The notes beneath the pieces were generated by a model, which saw only the letters and a list, made by a program, of their open reading frames with translations, did not search any database and was not told the DNA's origin. Shown one piece after another: positions 1 through 10,641 of a stretch of 64,000 nt of DNA. The DNA is from Lachancea dasiensis (taxonomy: Eukaryota > Ascomycota > Saccharomycetes > Saccharomycetales > Saccharomycetaceae). The first letter of the stretch is position 1. Each line of letters opens with the position of its first letter. The stretch is from assembly GCA_900074725.1 (NCBI GenBank), contig LT598458.1, positions 744,001-808,000 of the forward strand, given 5' to 3'. The translations under genes and the position numbers were made by a program.

Positions 1-2658
1 CTTTTCGCTACCATTCAGCAGATAAATGGACTTATCTTTTGCGGATGTCTTGATGTATGTCACAGCTTCAGTGATTGCCTTAGGGTTAGTTGGAATGTCG
101 ATATATTTGACGAAAAAATGAGCAGATTCGTTGTTGTTGAAAAAGTTCTTGACTTCGTCCACAGTTTGTTTGATCTCCTTCTTCGCTCTAGTTCTAATCT
201 CATCCTTAACCGTCTTTTCGATCTTCGTAAACTTGGCTTTGAGTTCATTTTTAGTAATCACGGAAACCTGGAGTTGACCCAGCTTTACACCTAATTCCTT
301 TAGCTTTTTTTCCTTCAAAGGCGAGAATGGGAGGTTTTCAGTTGCTGTTAGATCGTTATCGAAGCCTAGAGCAACCCTTTGAACTTCGTGAGCTTCAGCA
401 CCTGAAACTGCAACGACTCTGCGGATACCCTTAGCGATACCACTCTCTTCGACTATGACAAATTCTTTGATGTCCCCAGTCTTGATAACATGAGTACCAC
501 CGCAGAACTCAACGGAGTACTTTTGCCACTCTTCGCTAGAAGGATTGGCTAGCATGTCGTCGATCGGTTGACCAACAGAAACAACGCGAACAGGGTCTGG
601 GTATGATTCACCAAAAACAGCACGTACGGATGAGATTTTTTGAGCCAATTCGAGTGGGACATTCTTGTAGTAAACAGGAAGATTAGCTTTGATTTGTTCG
701 TGACAGATATTTTCAATTGCCTGGAGTTCTTCTATGCTCAAGCCTTTCTTGTGAGAGAAATCGAATCTGAGTTTCTCAGGGGCAACTAGAGACCCCCTCT
801 GATCAACCTCGTTGCCCAAAACTTCTTTCAAAGCAAAGTTCAAAATATGAGTACCCGTGTGATTATTTTTGATAGGGAAACGGCGAAGTTCATCGAAGGA
901 TGCAATAATATTATCCCCAATTGATAATTTTCCTTCGGCAAGAGAGCCGGTATGAAAGACGTAACCATTGTACAGCTGAACATTTTCAACCTTGAATTCA
1001 GTCACACCGTCAATAACCAAAGTACCCATATCATATTCCTGGCCACCTTGCTCGGCATAAAAGCAAGTTCTGTCAAGTATCACACCATATTGTTTACCAA
1101 CTTCAGTCATTTCGTCGACGAATTTTTCACCATCATGAATTTTCAAAACAACCGCCTCTAGATTGTCAGAGTCGTACTTGAACGAGTCATTGGTCTTGAG
1201 AGTATTTTCGGAGTTCAAGGTGGACAACTCGTGAACATCTAGCTTTATTAGATCTGAAGCACCTTTTTTGCCGCCTTTCTTCGAGGCTTCATAAGATTCT
1301 TGTTTGGCTTTTTCGAACCCAGGACCATCGATCTTTAAGCCTTGCTCCTCGGCCATTAGTTCGGTCAGGTCCACTGGGAAACCGTAGGTGTCATATAGTC
1401 TCCAAACTTGTACACCATCCAAAGTTTTATTTTCACTTTGGGATGCAACTTGGGCGTATTTTTCGAAGAGCTTTTCACCTCTGTCCAAAGTCTTGGCAAA
1501 AGAAAGTTCTTCTTCGTCAAGAATTTCGAATAAGTAGCTGGGATCCTTGGCAATTTCTGGGAACATCTCCTTGGTCTGTTCAATCAGAGTTGGTGCCAAG
1601 GTGGAAAAAAACTTGCCAATTGGGAAGTTCATATATTTACGAGCATAACGGGCCCCCCTTCTCAGAATACGTCTTAAAACATACCCTCTTCCTTCATTGT
1701 TGGGCACTCCGCCATCAGCCAAGGCAAACATCAATGTACGAACATGATCCGCAAGGACTCTGTAAGCGGTATCGATACCATCCACGTCCTCAGCGCCGAA
1801 TTTGCCAGTATAATGCCTCACGCCCGTTATCTCTTGAATGCGCGCGAATAAGGGCTGGAATACGTCAGTGTCGTAGTTAGATCTAACATCTTGCAAGACG
1901 GAGACCAATCGTTCAAAACCCATACCGGTGTCGATGTGTTTTGCAGGAAGAGATCTTAGTTTGCCGTTTTGCTCACGATTGTATTGCATAAAAACAATAT
2001 TCCAGATTTCCAACACATCCGGATCGTCCATGTTCACCAAAGAAGCCGCGTTTCTGCCCCCAATACGGTCATAATGGATCTCTGAGCAAGGTCCACAAGG
2101 ACCCTGGTCTCCCATTTCCCAGAAGTTATCCTTGGCGTCGCCAGTCAGGATGTGATCCTCCAAAACACCAACTTGAAGCCAAAAGTCACGAGCCTCCACA
2201 TCTGCATCAAGCCCCTGCTTGGCATCGCCCTCAAAATAAGTCACATAAAGTCTGTCAGCTGGGATGCCGTACACCTTCGTCAACAAATCCCACCCGTACT
2301 GAATAGCCTCTTTTTTGAAGTAGTCGCCGAAGGACCAATTACCCAGCATTTCAAAAAAAGTGTGGTGATAAGAGTCCCTTCCTACGTCTTCTAAATCATT
2401 GTGCTTACCACCCGCTCTGATACATTTTTGAGAGTTCACAGCGCTCTTCAGGTGGTAGAATTCTGAGGATGGGTCCACCGTCCCTAAAAAGATGGGCTTG
2501 TACTGGTTCATACCAGCGTTAGCGAATAGCAACGTTGGGTCATCGTATGGAATCACAGGAGATGATGCCACAAACTTGTGGTTCCGCTCTTTGAAGTAGT
2601 CTAGAAACGTGGTACGGACGTTGGCCGCTGTCCACTTCTGCTTATCTCCGAGAGTCAT
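1..2658 (-). CDS. ALA1: Alanyl-tRNA synthetase, C-terminus cut by window edge
   Basis: Charges tRNA-Ala with alanine, in cytosol and (in yeasts, from the same gene) in mitochondria. The reading frame is open from the ATG at 2658 to base 1, giving 886 residues of a family that is about 960 long, so only the C-terminal part is missing. The N-terminus ([18 protein letters not shown]) and the class II aminoacylation core, including GMGFERL, are typical. The editing domain has the zinc-binding HTGTH at residues 600-604 and CGGTH near 717. It diverges from KRE5, as ALA1 and KRE5 do in S. cerevisiae (YOR335C/YOR336W). The only in-frame ATG gives the cytosolic form; a mitochondrial form would need a non-AUG start upstream (separate entry). 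Identification is very secure. Confidence 0.97.
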   Translation of the reverse strand, partial: MTLGDKQKWTAANVRTTFLDYFKERNHKFVASSPVIPYDDPTLLFANAGMNQYKPIFLGTVDPSSEFYHLKSAVNSQKCIRAGGKHNDLEDVGRDSYHHTFFEMLGNWSFGDYFKKEAIQYGWDLLTKVYGIPADRLYVTYFEGDAKQGLDADVEARDFWLQVGVLEDHILTGDAKDNFWEMGDQGPCGPCSEIHYDRIGGRNAASLVNMDDPDVLEIWNIVFMQYNREQNGKLRSLPAKHIDTGMGFERLVSVLQDVRSNYDTDVFQPLFARIQEITGVRHYTGKFGAEDVDGIDTAYRVLADHVRTLMFALADGGVPNNEGRGYVLRRILRRGARYARKYMNFPIGKFFSTLAPTLIEQTKEMFPEIAKDPSYLFEILDEEELSFAKTLDRGEKLFEKYAQVASQSENKTLDGVQVWRLYDTYGFPVDLTELMAEEQGLKIDGPGFEKAKQESYEASKKGGKKGASDLIKLDVHELSTLNSENTLKTNDSFKYDSDNLEAVVLKIHDGEKFVDEMTEVGKQYGVILDRTCFYAEQGGQEYDMGTLVIDGVTEFKVENVQLYNGYVFHTGSLAEGKLSIGDNIIASFDELRRFPIKNNHTGTHILNFALKEVLGNEVDQRGSLVAPEKLRFDFSHKKGLSIEELQAIENICHEQIKANLPVYYKNVPLELAQKISSVRAVFGESYPDPVRVVSVGQPIDDMLANPSSEEWQKYSVEFCGGTHVIKTGDIKEFVIVEESGIAKGIRRVVAVSGAEAHEVQRVALGFDNDLTATENLPFSPLKEKKLKELGVKLGQLQVSVITKNELKAKFTKIEKTVKDEIRTRAKKEIKQTVDEVKNFFNNNESAHFFVKYIDIPTNPKAITEAVTYIKTSAKDKSIYLLNGSEK

Positions 2659-2727
2659 TTTTCTAAAACTATAAGAAAATCTTCTAGAGACTGACCTGGA
2701 ATACACTTTAGAAAGTGTCTGAGACAA
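2659..2727 (-). other. ALA1: In-frame non-AUG N-terminal extension of ALA1 (mitochondrial presequence candidate)
   Basis: The frame of ALA1 stays open for 36 codons upstream of its ATG, up to a TAG at 2767-2769, with no ATG. From the TTG at 2727-2725 (codon -23, with A at -3) it reads [20 protein letters not shown] then FRK, then the annotated Met. This stretch has four Arg, two Lys, many Ser and no acidic residue, the composition of a mitochondrial targeting sequence. S. cerevisiae ALA1 uses ACG codons at -25/-24 for its mitochondrial form, and GRS1 uses a TTG at -23. The extension is seen in the sequence. The TTG as the true start is inference; the ACA at -24 is another near-cognate. Confidence 0.7.
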
Positions 2728-3294
2728 TGTTCTAACGTCAAGTTCAAACTGCTGAAGAGGATGACTCTAAGCAAGATAACGAAGTCTCATCATACACTTT
2801 TCGCATCTCGAAAAATTTAGAGGCCTCTCGTATTCCCGTCACTAATGACTTCAATTTGAAGACTTGGATCTTGATTATATGAACCTAACGTTAGAGGAAC
2901 AAGCGAACGACATGGATACACGCCTCATCAACTCTAGAATATACAGGTTCGAAATCTTTCTCAGGGCAAAACTCACACGCAACTAGCTGTCTGTGATGAG
3001 CTATCATCTTGATCACTTTATCACACTCTGTCGCATCTCAGGATGTTTTCCAAAAGCGTTTTCCCCACTGACAGACCAAAAGACAGAACGAGGTGTGAGC
3101 TCTAATGGTAGATGTATCACTAAGTGTTTGGTCCCACAGTTGGAAATGGAGGGGTTTTTGTGCCCATGTTAGCATCTCCAAACGCTTTCTCGTACAACGT
3201 TATTCATCGGTATAATATGGGTTTAGCGCCTTAGGAAGCTTCAACTAAGAAGAAGTGAAAACTTACTGTAGCCCGACTGGAAGGAAGCCTGGCC
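2728..3294. other. Divergent ALA1/KRE5 intergenic region
   Basis: It holds the promoters and leaders of two divergent genes. I see no RNA gene, repeat or clear TATA box in it. Confidence 0.5.
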
Positions 3295-6200
3295 ATGATA
3301 CGTTTATTCGGCATTATCCTCCTTGCCAATGTCGTTTGGGCAGTGGGCATCACGATGCCCAACGCAACTGGCGGAACTCGTTTGCGTGCCTGGAATGCAG
3401 TAAAGAAGTTGACTGATGATCCGACCGCACTCCAGAAACTGTACTTTCATATTGCGGGTGTGGACGACCAGTATGAAGACCAGTACCCTGCCATGTCAGA
3501 AGACTCATTAATTGACCAAGTTACGTCAATCTTGGGAGTGCACGATACAGATGCAGCTGCCCTCTTCCCATGGCACTATGCTCTCGAGACAGGGTTCAGC
3601 ATGGACACGTCGGACGAAAACTATTTTATCCTCAATGGCAAACGATTTTACTCCCCGGACGATTTATTCTACTTAAAAAGCACTGATTTATCCGCTCAAA
3701 ACTCGATTCCCAGAAACTCGTTTTTGAATCCAGAGGATGTCGTAATAGGCGAAAACAGTAACGCCCCGGTTGTGCAATTTTACGGGTGCGACAGAGTGGC
3801 GGAGTGGGAGGCCTTCAACCGTAACCTGCTTGTAGAGTCGCAAGCCGGGAAGTTAAGGTTTGTGTGGAGAAGTACGTGTCAGAACAACCTACCGCTGAAT
3901 ATCGATCCTACTGCGATAACATTGACGATCAAAGATTCAACTGGAAATACTCCTATAAGTCTACCACTTGATGTACCACCGGAGTTTGCCCGTCAAGATG
4001 GCGTGTTCTACGCAAACCAGCTGGACGAAGTCTCATTGAGTGATCTTGATATGAAGGTTACAGCACTAATATGTGACTTTCATGCAAGAACGAATAATTT
4101 TACAAAGACCTTAACCTTCATGAGACAGGTTGTCAACAACTTTCCAGTTCTGACCAAGGAACTCTCAAGGCTGCCCGGTTCATACGAACAATTAGCCCAG
4201 GCTGCAGACTTTACCGCTGAACAAGGGATTGATCACAGCATGTTGGGACTTTACATCAATGGCCAATACCACAAACTGTCTAGTCTAGATGAGGGATCCG
4301 TAACGCGCGCAATCACTTTGGAACTTCAGCAAATTCACTTATTGAGTACATTGTTGCGCCAATATGAAAACGTTAGTGATAGAGACTCCATTCACTTGGC
4401 GAAAAAGGTACTAGGCACCTTTTCATCTCTTTCTTTGAAGACATTGCAAAATTCTCAGCCAGTAAAATACGATCTACACCGCATTGCAGGATTCTCAGAG
4501 AGCGTTGTGTACTTTAATGATATCGAAAATGATCCACAATACAAGGAAGGACTCACTGACAACATTGGTGAATTTTTTAAGCAGTCTGAATATGGCCAGC
4601 TGCCTGCATACAGAGAGAATTGGAATGAGGTAGTGTTTGTAATAAATTTCTCTGACTTAGAGTCGAGGGATACTTCTGAAGCATTGAAGGGCCTTTTGCG
4701 TGCAGCTGAAGTTGTTAGTAACGGGCATCCTCAAAGAATTGGACTTTTGCCGTTCGCCACTGACGATTTCGGTATGGAGCTGGTACAAAAAATTTACGAA
4801 ACCAAAAGAGATGGCCTTGAGCATGTTTCGAGCTATCTTAAGCATATTGCTGAATCTGAAAGTCCCCACGGCTGTACTTTTGGTCCAATCCCTCCTGTGT
4901 TGGATATATTGGAAGCAAAACTAAAAATCTCAGACACCTCAATCATTGTGAATGGTGAGATTTATCCATTCAAAAGCAATTTATGGAACTATTTGATTGC
5001 CAAAGTTATAAAAAAAGATGTATCACACATTAAAGATGAGCTGCGTGCGATTAACTCGGCAGATGCCTTAACGGCCAGAGAAATTCTACACAAAAAATCA
5101 TTCGCTGAGAGAAATTTGAAGCTTTTACCGGATTACTTCGAGGATTCAACTTACTTTGCGTCTGATGTGAGGGTTCTTGAAAGCCTTGGCTCGCGCAAGC
5201 TAGAGTTAATGAAGAGCCACAGTCATAAGCCGTTGCACACTATCACTATTGTAGATGACTTCGATACACGCACAGGATTGGAAAGGCTTATCAACTTTCT
5301 AAGAATTGAGCTTCTTGGTGTAAGACTTAGAATTATACACGCTGGTGTTGACAGTAAACAGTGGAAAAGGGTGAGATCATTGGCGGAAAAGTTCGAAATG
5401 GTTAAGCTCGAAAAAACTCTGCCCAAGATCAAATTAAATGACGCTGCCAATCTTGTTGACCATTCGATCATAAACAAGTGGCTACCAGAACTTCCTTACG
5501 ATAGTCAATATAGGACTTCTTTTGTGACACTCAATGGCAGATACTTTCACCTAGAGAAAGATGAGATTCTCACGTCTGGGGATTACGAGATGGTACTTCA
5601 ACGTGAAGCAGTGAGAATTTTTGACGCAGCTCGCGCTTTACAGGAAGTGTTTCCCGAGTTTCTCAAATCAGATGTGAACCCCGATTTCGTAGAAATGGTA
5701 TCAGGAATTTTAGCAGCGATGTTTTACAGTGGTCAGAATACGCACAGCGGAATAGATTTTACTGCGGAGAGTACTATCTCGAGACTTAATCTGGGCGAGT
5801 TCATTGACGTCAACGCCTACAACACTTTGCAGATTTCTAATGACGACCGTAAGGTGGATGTTGTTTTGATCATTGACGTTTTGGAGGAACGTACACAAAA
5901 GCTTTTGAATTTGGCTTCTAAACTAACACGATTAGGTTTCGTAAATGTTCAAATTCATCTTTTACCCACAAAGGACCTGAAGGTCTTTCCCATCCACAGA
6001 ATATGGCAAGACACACCTTTAGACTTTGTTTCTGACAGTTCATCGAGTTACTACGTTGATATTGAATCCCCTTCACACTGGCATCTAGAATTGGAAGCTA
6101 ATGGGAACATTGACTTTAGCTATATGCTCTTGGAGGTTAATGCATTTGAAACATCTGAAGTTCCTTCAAAAACTCTTGTAGAAGGACAAGGTAATGTCTG

Positions 6201-7257
6201 CCTTCAGTTGCTTGATAGTGACAATGTTGTGCTTGATACAACATTTACGTCGGAAACATTTGGGTACGCTCAATTTAAAATTAAAAATTTTGGAAGAGGC
6301 TACAAAATTCAGAGTTGCTCGAGTGATTATGAGGTGAGCTCTTTCTCGTTGATTGCCAAATCTGATTATGTTCCTGTTGATGTCATGAGTCTGACGGATC
6401 TTTCACCATCGCGAGCATACGTCAAGCTTCAAAAATCACACAACGATAAACAACCATCAAGAACAAATTACCTTAACACGATCAATGTACTCTACATCAT
6501 TGAAAGCCAGAAGCATGAAGATAACTTCAAGCTTTTGGTGGCAAATTTACTAGAATCGAACCCGAATCAGGAGGTAAAATTTTGGTTGCTTATGGGGGAA
6601 AATCCTACTTCTGCTTTTAAGCCGTTCTTGACGTTTCTAACGAATATCCAGGGCAAAATTAGCTTTGAATATTTATCCTACGATTGGCCACGTTGGCTGC
6701 GCCCACAAAGATTTAGAGGTCAGGAACTCTCTGCAGCCAAGGTGTTGCTATTAGATTTCCTACTGCCATCGAGTGTGCACAAAATACTCTACATAGGCCC
6801 GGAAGCCAGGTTAGATAACCTGGAGAATCTCTGGAACTTTGAGTTTGACACAGTCTTTTGTTTGCCTCGTGCTTACCACTCTGGTGGAACACCCTATTGG
6901 AAGGAGGGCTATTGGTTAAACTTTCTCAAAAAGCACAACCTGAAATTCCATTCGGTTGAACCAGCATTTATTGTGAACCTCGCAAAATATCGAAACGACC
7001 ATGCTGGAGACAAGCTTCGCATTCACTACCAGCGCCTTTCGGCTGGAATCAACTTTTTAGGGAAGCTTGATCAGGATTTGATCAATGATATGCAGCCGAG
7101 CCTTCCAATATCGACTTTGAAAGGTCGCTTAGTTGCAAAAGTTCCTGTGGAAGAACAGTTTTCTAACAAATTACTTGAAATTTATGAACGAAAATACCTG
7201 AGTGAAAAGGTGACTCCTCAGTCGACCATGGCCTCTATAAGTCACGATGAGTTATGA
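3295..7257 (+). CDS. KRE5: Kre5, ER UGGT-like protein needed for beta-1,6-glucan
   Basis: An ER lumenal protein of 1320 residues (S. cerevisiae Kre5 is 1365). It starts with a signal peptide (MIRLFGIILLANVVWAVG) and ends in the retention signal HDEL at 1317-1320. The body follows the layout of UDP-glucose:glycoprotein glucosyltransferases: repeated thioredoxin-like modules, then a C-terminal GT24-like domain from about residue 1060. That domain keeps the GYW, YQRLS and DQDL (near 1260) landmarks. Where active UGGTs have the DxD metal site (DADQ), this protein reads GPEARLDN from Gly1168, so the acidic pair is gone. In S. cerevisiae Kre5 is needed for cell-wall beta-1,6-glucan, while true UGGT reglucosylation is absent there. 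It sits between ALA1 and TEA1 exactly as YOR336W does. Confidence 0.95.
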   Translation: MIRLFGIILLANVVWAVGITMPNATGGTRLRAWNAVKKLTDDPTALQKLYFHIAGVDDQYEDQYPAMSEDSLIDQVTSILGVHDTDAAALFPWHYALETGFSMDTSDENYFILNGKRFYSPDDLFYLKSTDLSAQNSIPRNSFLNPEDVVIGENSNAPVVQFYGCDRVAEWEAFNRNLLVESQAGKLRFVWRSTCQNNLPLNIDPTAITLTIKDSTGNTPISLPLDVPPEFARQDGVFYANQLDEVSLSDLDMKVTALICDFHARTNNFTKTLTFMRQVVNNFPVLTKELSRLPGSYEQLAQAADFTAEQGIDHSMLGLYINGQYHKLSSLDEGSVTRAITLELQQIHLLSTLLRQYENVSDRDSIHLAKKVLGTFSSLSLKTLQNSQPVKYDLHRIAGFSESVVYFNDIENDPQYKEGLTDNIGEFFKQSEYGQLPAYRENWNEVVFVINFSDLESRDTSEALKGLLRAAEVVSNGHPQRIGLLPFATDDFGMELVQKIYETKRDGLEHVSSYLKHIAESESPHGCTFGPIPPVLDILEAKLKISDTSIIVNGEIYPFKSNLWNYLIAKVIKKDVSHIKDELRAINSADALTAREILHKKSFAERNLKLLPDYFEDSTYFASDVRVLESLGSRKLELMKSHSHKPLHTITIVDDFDTRTGLERLINFLRIELLGVRLRIIHAGVDSKQWKRVRSLAEKFEMVKLEKTLPKIKLNDAANLVDHSIINKWLPELPYDSQYRTSFVTLNGRYFHLEKDEILTSGDYEMVLQREAVRIFDAARALQEVFPEFLKSDVNPDFVEMVSGILAAMFYSGQNTHSGIDFTAESTISRLNLGEFIDVNAYNTLQISNDDRKVDVVLIIDVLEERTQKLLNLASKLTRLGFVNVQIHLLPTKDLKVFPIHRIWQDTPLDFVSDSSSSYYVDIESPSHWHLELEANGNIDFSYMLLEVNAFETSEVPSKTLVEGQGNVCLQLLDSDNVVLDTTFTSETFGYAQFKIKNFGRGYKIQSCSSDYEVSSFSLIAKSDYVPVDVMSLTDLSPSRAYVKLQKSHNDKQPSRTNYLNTINVLYIIESQKHEDNFKLLVANLLESNPNQEVKFWLLMGENPTSAFKPFLTFLTNIQGKISFEYLSYDWPRWLRPQRFRGQELSAAKVLLLDFLLPSSVHKILYIGPEARLDNLENLWNFEFDTVFCLPRAYHSGGTPYWKEGYWLNFLKKHNLKFHSVEPAFIVNLAKYRNDHAGDKLRIHYQRLSAGINFLGKLDQDLINDMQPSLPISTLKGRLVAKVPVEEQFSNKLLEIYERKYLSEKVTPQSTMASISHDEL

Positions 7258-7727
7258 GTATTGAGAGGATGTTGATGGATTCTGTTCACTTTACCAACTT
7301 GTTTATCAGCAAGGGAACTTGAAGGTTTACTTCATGTCCCCAATTATCCCATAACCACGGGAGGGACTAAAGCGTTTTTTTTTGAGAAGTTACCGCGTTT
7401 TTCGACGATTACATTCCTCCTTTCCCTAAAACCGGCTTTGAAATAACATACAGCTAAACTAAGTACATATATATCTAAATACAAATCACTGCATAGCTAG
7501 CCCACAGCTTCAAATTCATCAAACAGTAGAATACGTGAGCTCCAAATCTGTCAAATTTGTCATTGTATCAGAACGGCGACATAATGGAAAATAGTGACTT
7601 AACTTCTTGAAAGTTGTTCAATACTCAAAGACGCTCAGCTCATCGGACTAGAGATATCAACATTAGTTTAGGAAATAGCAATCAACAAGTTGGAGGGCCT
7701 AGCTGTTAGACACTTTGATTAGTTGTT
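7258..7727. other. KRE5-TEA1 intergenic region with KRE5 3'-end signals
   Basis: A T-run lies at about 7376-7383. A TATATATA stretch at about 7467-7475, of the yeast efficiency-element type, is followed by A/T-rich sequence. Together they probably form the KRE5 polyadenylation region. The rest is the TEA1 promoter, in which I recognise no strong motif. Confidence 0.4.
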
Positions 7728-9689
7728 ATGGATGGCGCTTCTCATGAAAAGGAATGCTCATTAAATAGTGGTACTGCGCCAATCAATGAACAGCGGTTAG
7801 CATCCAATGATAGCACCCCACGACGTAAGAGGCTTGCGTGTACCAACTGTCGACGGAGGCGTAAGAAGTGTGATCTGGAACATCCTTGTGGAAATTGCGT
7901 CAGGTTGAATCTGGAGTGCATTATGAACGTGGAAGACATGAGGAAGAAAAGGCACGCTGCGAGTTATGTTGAAACGCTGGAATCACACGTTGCCTTGCTC
8001 GAAGCCAAAGTCAAGTTATTGTCAGATCGGCTATCTCTAGTGGATGGAAGTGGCGTTGAGGATGTAGACTTAGAACTGCGTCACCCTCAGGACGGTCTAA
8101 ACCTTAAGGCTTCGAGCCGTGATCTGGACAGTGCCAGAGCGGGGAGTCTCGTAGGATCAACCTACAGTGCATCTAATAGTAACCATGACGATGGGTTGCG
8201 TAAGAAGGGCTTTGTTAAGGGCAGTATATACCCTGAAGGGCCAGCAAGTTATAAGCCAAAGAAAGTGGATCAGACTATGTCTAACCCGAAGCAACGGATT
8301 GCTGATCTGAAGACGGCAGTAATTGTGCGTAAAAGTCATGAGGATGGAGAAGCTTTAAATGCCAATGAGGATATTTTGAGGAGCCTGTCCAACTTCTATA
8401 TCTGGTTGTACCCGGGTCATTTCGTATTCGTTCATCGAGAGAGCTTTCTCTATGGTTTCTTCAACCATAGCGAAGATAATTATGAGAACTCCCAGTACTG
8501 TTCTGAAGAACTAATTCATGCAGTTGCTGCTGTAGGTGCCAGATTAGTACCAGAGATGCGAGCACTGTCGGATAGCTACTATCACAAGGCCAAAGAGAAG
8601 CTTCTACAGGTTGTTTTCGATGAGCAAAGTATTGCTAAGATTACTACTGTACAGGCACTCCTATGCCTGGCTTTCTATGAACTAGGAGATGGAAATAACC
8701 AGATGGCATGGTACTTTTCGGGCCTGGCAATCCGGGTGGGATACGATATGGGATTCCAGTTGGATCCTCGAGTATGGGTCACAGATGAGTCCAGTTCCAA
8801 CAAGCTTTCTCAAAGCGAGCTGGAAATCAGGAGCAGAATCTATTGGGGGTGCTACATTGCAGACCATTTCATCTGCTTACTGCTGGGAAGATCTTCTACT
8901 TTAAGCGTTTCAAACTCAACCATACCCGAAAGCGATGAGTTACCCGAAATGAATGGAACGGAGGAGTTTCGATTTCTAAGTCAGCATATTTTACAAGTAT
9001 CGTTGCCCCTGAAAAACCTGTTGATCCTGTCCAGGATTGTACAGGTTTTCACGGCCAAGATATTTATAGAGCCAAGCAGCACTGCACAACGCATTGAACA
9101 CCTTACTAAGTTTAATTTGCGTGTTTACAAATGGCGGCAGTCACTTCCGGAATTCTTGAAGTGGTCAAAAAGCGTGATCGAAAACTTAGATCGCTCGACG
9201 GATCCTACGATATCTTACTTCTGGTACCACTACTACATTGTCCTGCTGACATTCAATAAACCGTTTATGGAGGATTGTAGGGAGTCCGAGACACTGGTGC
9301 TGGAGGTGTTGAGCGAACTGAAAACCATGCTTTCGAATTTCGAGACCAGGTTTGGCAGCTTTGGGAAGGGAGGTATCTACCAGCTCTACAGCTGTTTGTT
9401 GTCCGTGGCGTGCTCACAGAAACTCTCGAATATGAACGCTGGAAGCGAATCCGCGAGAGATTTGGATTTCTTCAAAAATGTGCTGCAAAAATTCAGCAGC
9501 AGCTACGACCTGCCCCGTAGACTGCTTGATGAACCGGACCTAGAAATGGACAAGGACCCCATGTTCTTCAACCAGCTGAACAGTTTAACGTACACCTACG
9601 ACTTTTCCTTGAGCGACGAGATCGACGATCTGATCAAACATGTCTTTGGGTTCGAAAACTGGACCTTCAACTCGAGCCATTCGGTGTGA
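7728..9689 (+). CDS. TEA1: Zn2Cys6 transcription factor, Tea1-like
   Basis: A nuclear fungal binuclear-cluster regulator of 653 residues. The six zinc ligands are Cys38, 41, 48, 54, 57 and 64, with the basic stretch RRRRKK between the second and third. A short heptad-like coiled coil follows (about 80-105, SYVETLESHVALLEAKVKLL) and should dimerise it on a paired CGG site. The middle fungal-specific regulatory domain runs from about 215 to 470. In S. cerevisiae TEA1 (YOR337W) activates Ty1 expression through an internal enhancer and follows KRE5 on the same strand, as here. I assign it by synteny plus domain layout. Its natural targets in this species cannot be read from the sequence. Confidence 0.88.
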   Translation: MDGASHEKECSLNSGTAPINEQRLASNDSTPRRKRLACTNCRRRRKKCDLEHPCGNCVRLNLECIMNVEDMRKKRHAASYVETLESHVALLEAKVKLLSDRLSLVDGSGVEDVDLELRHPQDGLNLKASSRDLDSARAGSLVGSTYSASNSNHDDGLRKKGFVKGSIYPEGPASYKPKKVDQTMSNPKQRIADLKTAVIVRKSHEDGEALNANEDILRSLSNFYIWLYPGHFVFVHRESFLYGFFNHSEDNYENSQYCSEELIHAVAAVGARLVPEMRALSDSYYHKAKEKLLQVVFDEQSIAKITTVQALLCLAFYELGDGNNQMAWYFSGLAIRVGYDMGFQLDPRVWVTDESSSNKLSQSELEIRSRIYWGCYIADHFICLLLGRSSTLSVSNSTIPESDELPEMNGTEEFRFLSQHILQVSLPLKNLLILSRIVQVFTAKIFIEPSSTAQRIEHLTKFNLRVYKWRQSLPEFLKWSKSVIENLDRSTDPTISYFWYHYYIVLLTFNKPFMEDCRESETLVLEVLSELKTMLSNFETRFGSFGKGGIYQLYSCLLSVACSQKLSNMNAGSESARDLDFFKNVLQKFSSSYDLPRRLLDEPDLEMDKDPMFFNQLNSLTYTYDFSLSDEIDDLIKHVFGFENWTFNSSHSV

Positions 9690-10641
9690 GTGGCGAAACC
9701 GCGCTCTTGAGTCTGCCGGGCGCCAAGCGTCAAACGCCGAGCGCTACGTGCCCACGCCGTCCTGACAGTCCATTGCCGGGAATACTAAGGGTTACCCAGC
9801 CGCCGATCGCATAGCGTTTTTTGTACCTTCCCAGCCGGTGAACACCAGAAGCTCAGCCGAACTTTGACGCAAACAACCTCAAGTGTCCCCTAATGAACTC
9901 AGGGCTCGAGCACACACCATGGCCAGCTTGTCTTGACCACTAGCCCTTGGTCACACGTAGGTGTGAATCGCGTGACTGATAGGTGTATGCGTGAATGTAT
10001 CTTTGCATTCTAAGCTTTCTGTACACCCACCCTGCCTATACACGCCATATCGTCGAACCGCTGGCTTACGTCACCTTGAACCATGCATGTCTTTGCATGA
10101 CACATTCTGACATAATCACTGTCATGTGGCAATCACGTGTGTCTCCGCTTTCTTTTCGGGACTTCTTTTTTTTTTCTTTTTTTGGTTTCGATTTCCTTCG
10201 CTGCGCAAAAAGAAAAGCGGCCCTCTTAAGAAAATACCGCAGCAGCGGTTTCGGACTCGCAGCAGCCCTCATAAAAGCTCGCAGGGACGCTGGAATGGGA
10301 GTGCCGGGATACGAAAGGGCAAAGAGAGACTGCTAGATTTGGAGCTTATAAAACTAATGCGATGAGCTGGGAGATGGGCTGGGGGTCGCCCGATGAGCTT
10401 ACGAAGATCTTCACCAGACCAAAACACGGAGTAGAACAAGAGCATACTCACACAGAAAAGACTTCGCAGTAGACGCTATCGGTCAATTGCAAAGAACACG
10501 CTTCACGCAATTCGCTATCTAACGGTTTTTCTCGCCTCTCCATTGCACAAAAACCAATAGTTTTAGACAGCGAGGCACATACACGCACAAACCCCAATAC
10601 AGCACAACACAGCACCGTACTTGAACACCGACTACTGCCGC
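9690..10641. other. TEA1 to YOR338W-like intergenic region with PAC, E-box and TATA motifs
   Basis: No gene is seen. There is an E-box CACGTG at 10134-10139, a T-rich tract at about 10167-10182, and a TATAAAA at 10347-10353 some 290 bp before the downstream ATG. A perfect PAC motif GCGATGAGCT lies at 10359-10368, and a second CGATGAGCT begins at about 10392. These are the likely promoter of the SWIRM gene. Confidence 0.45.
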
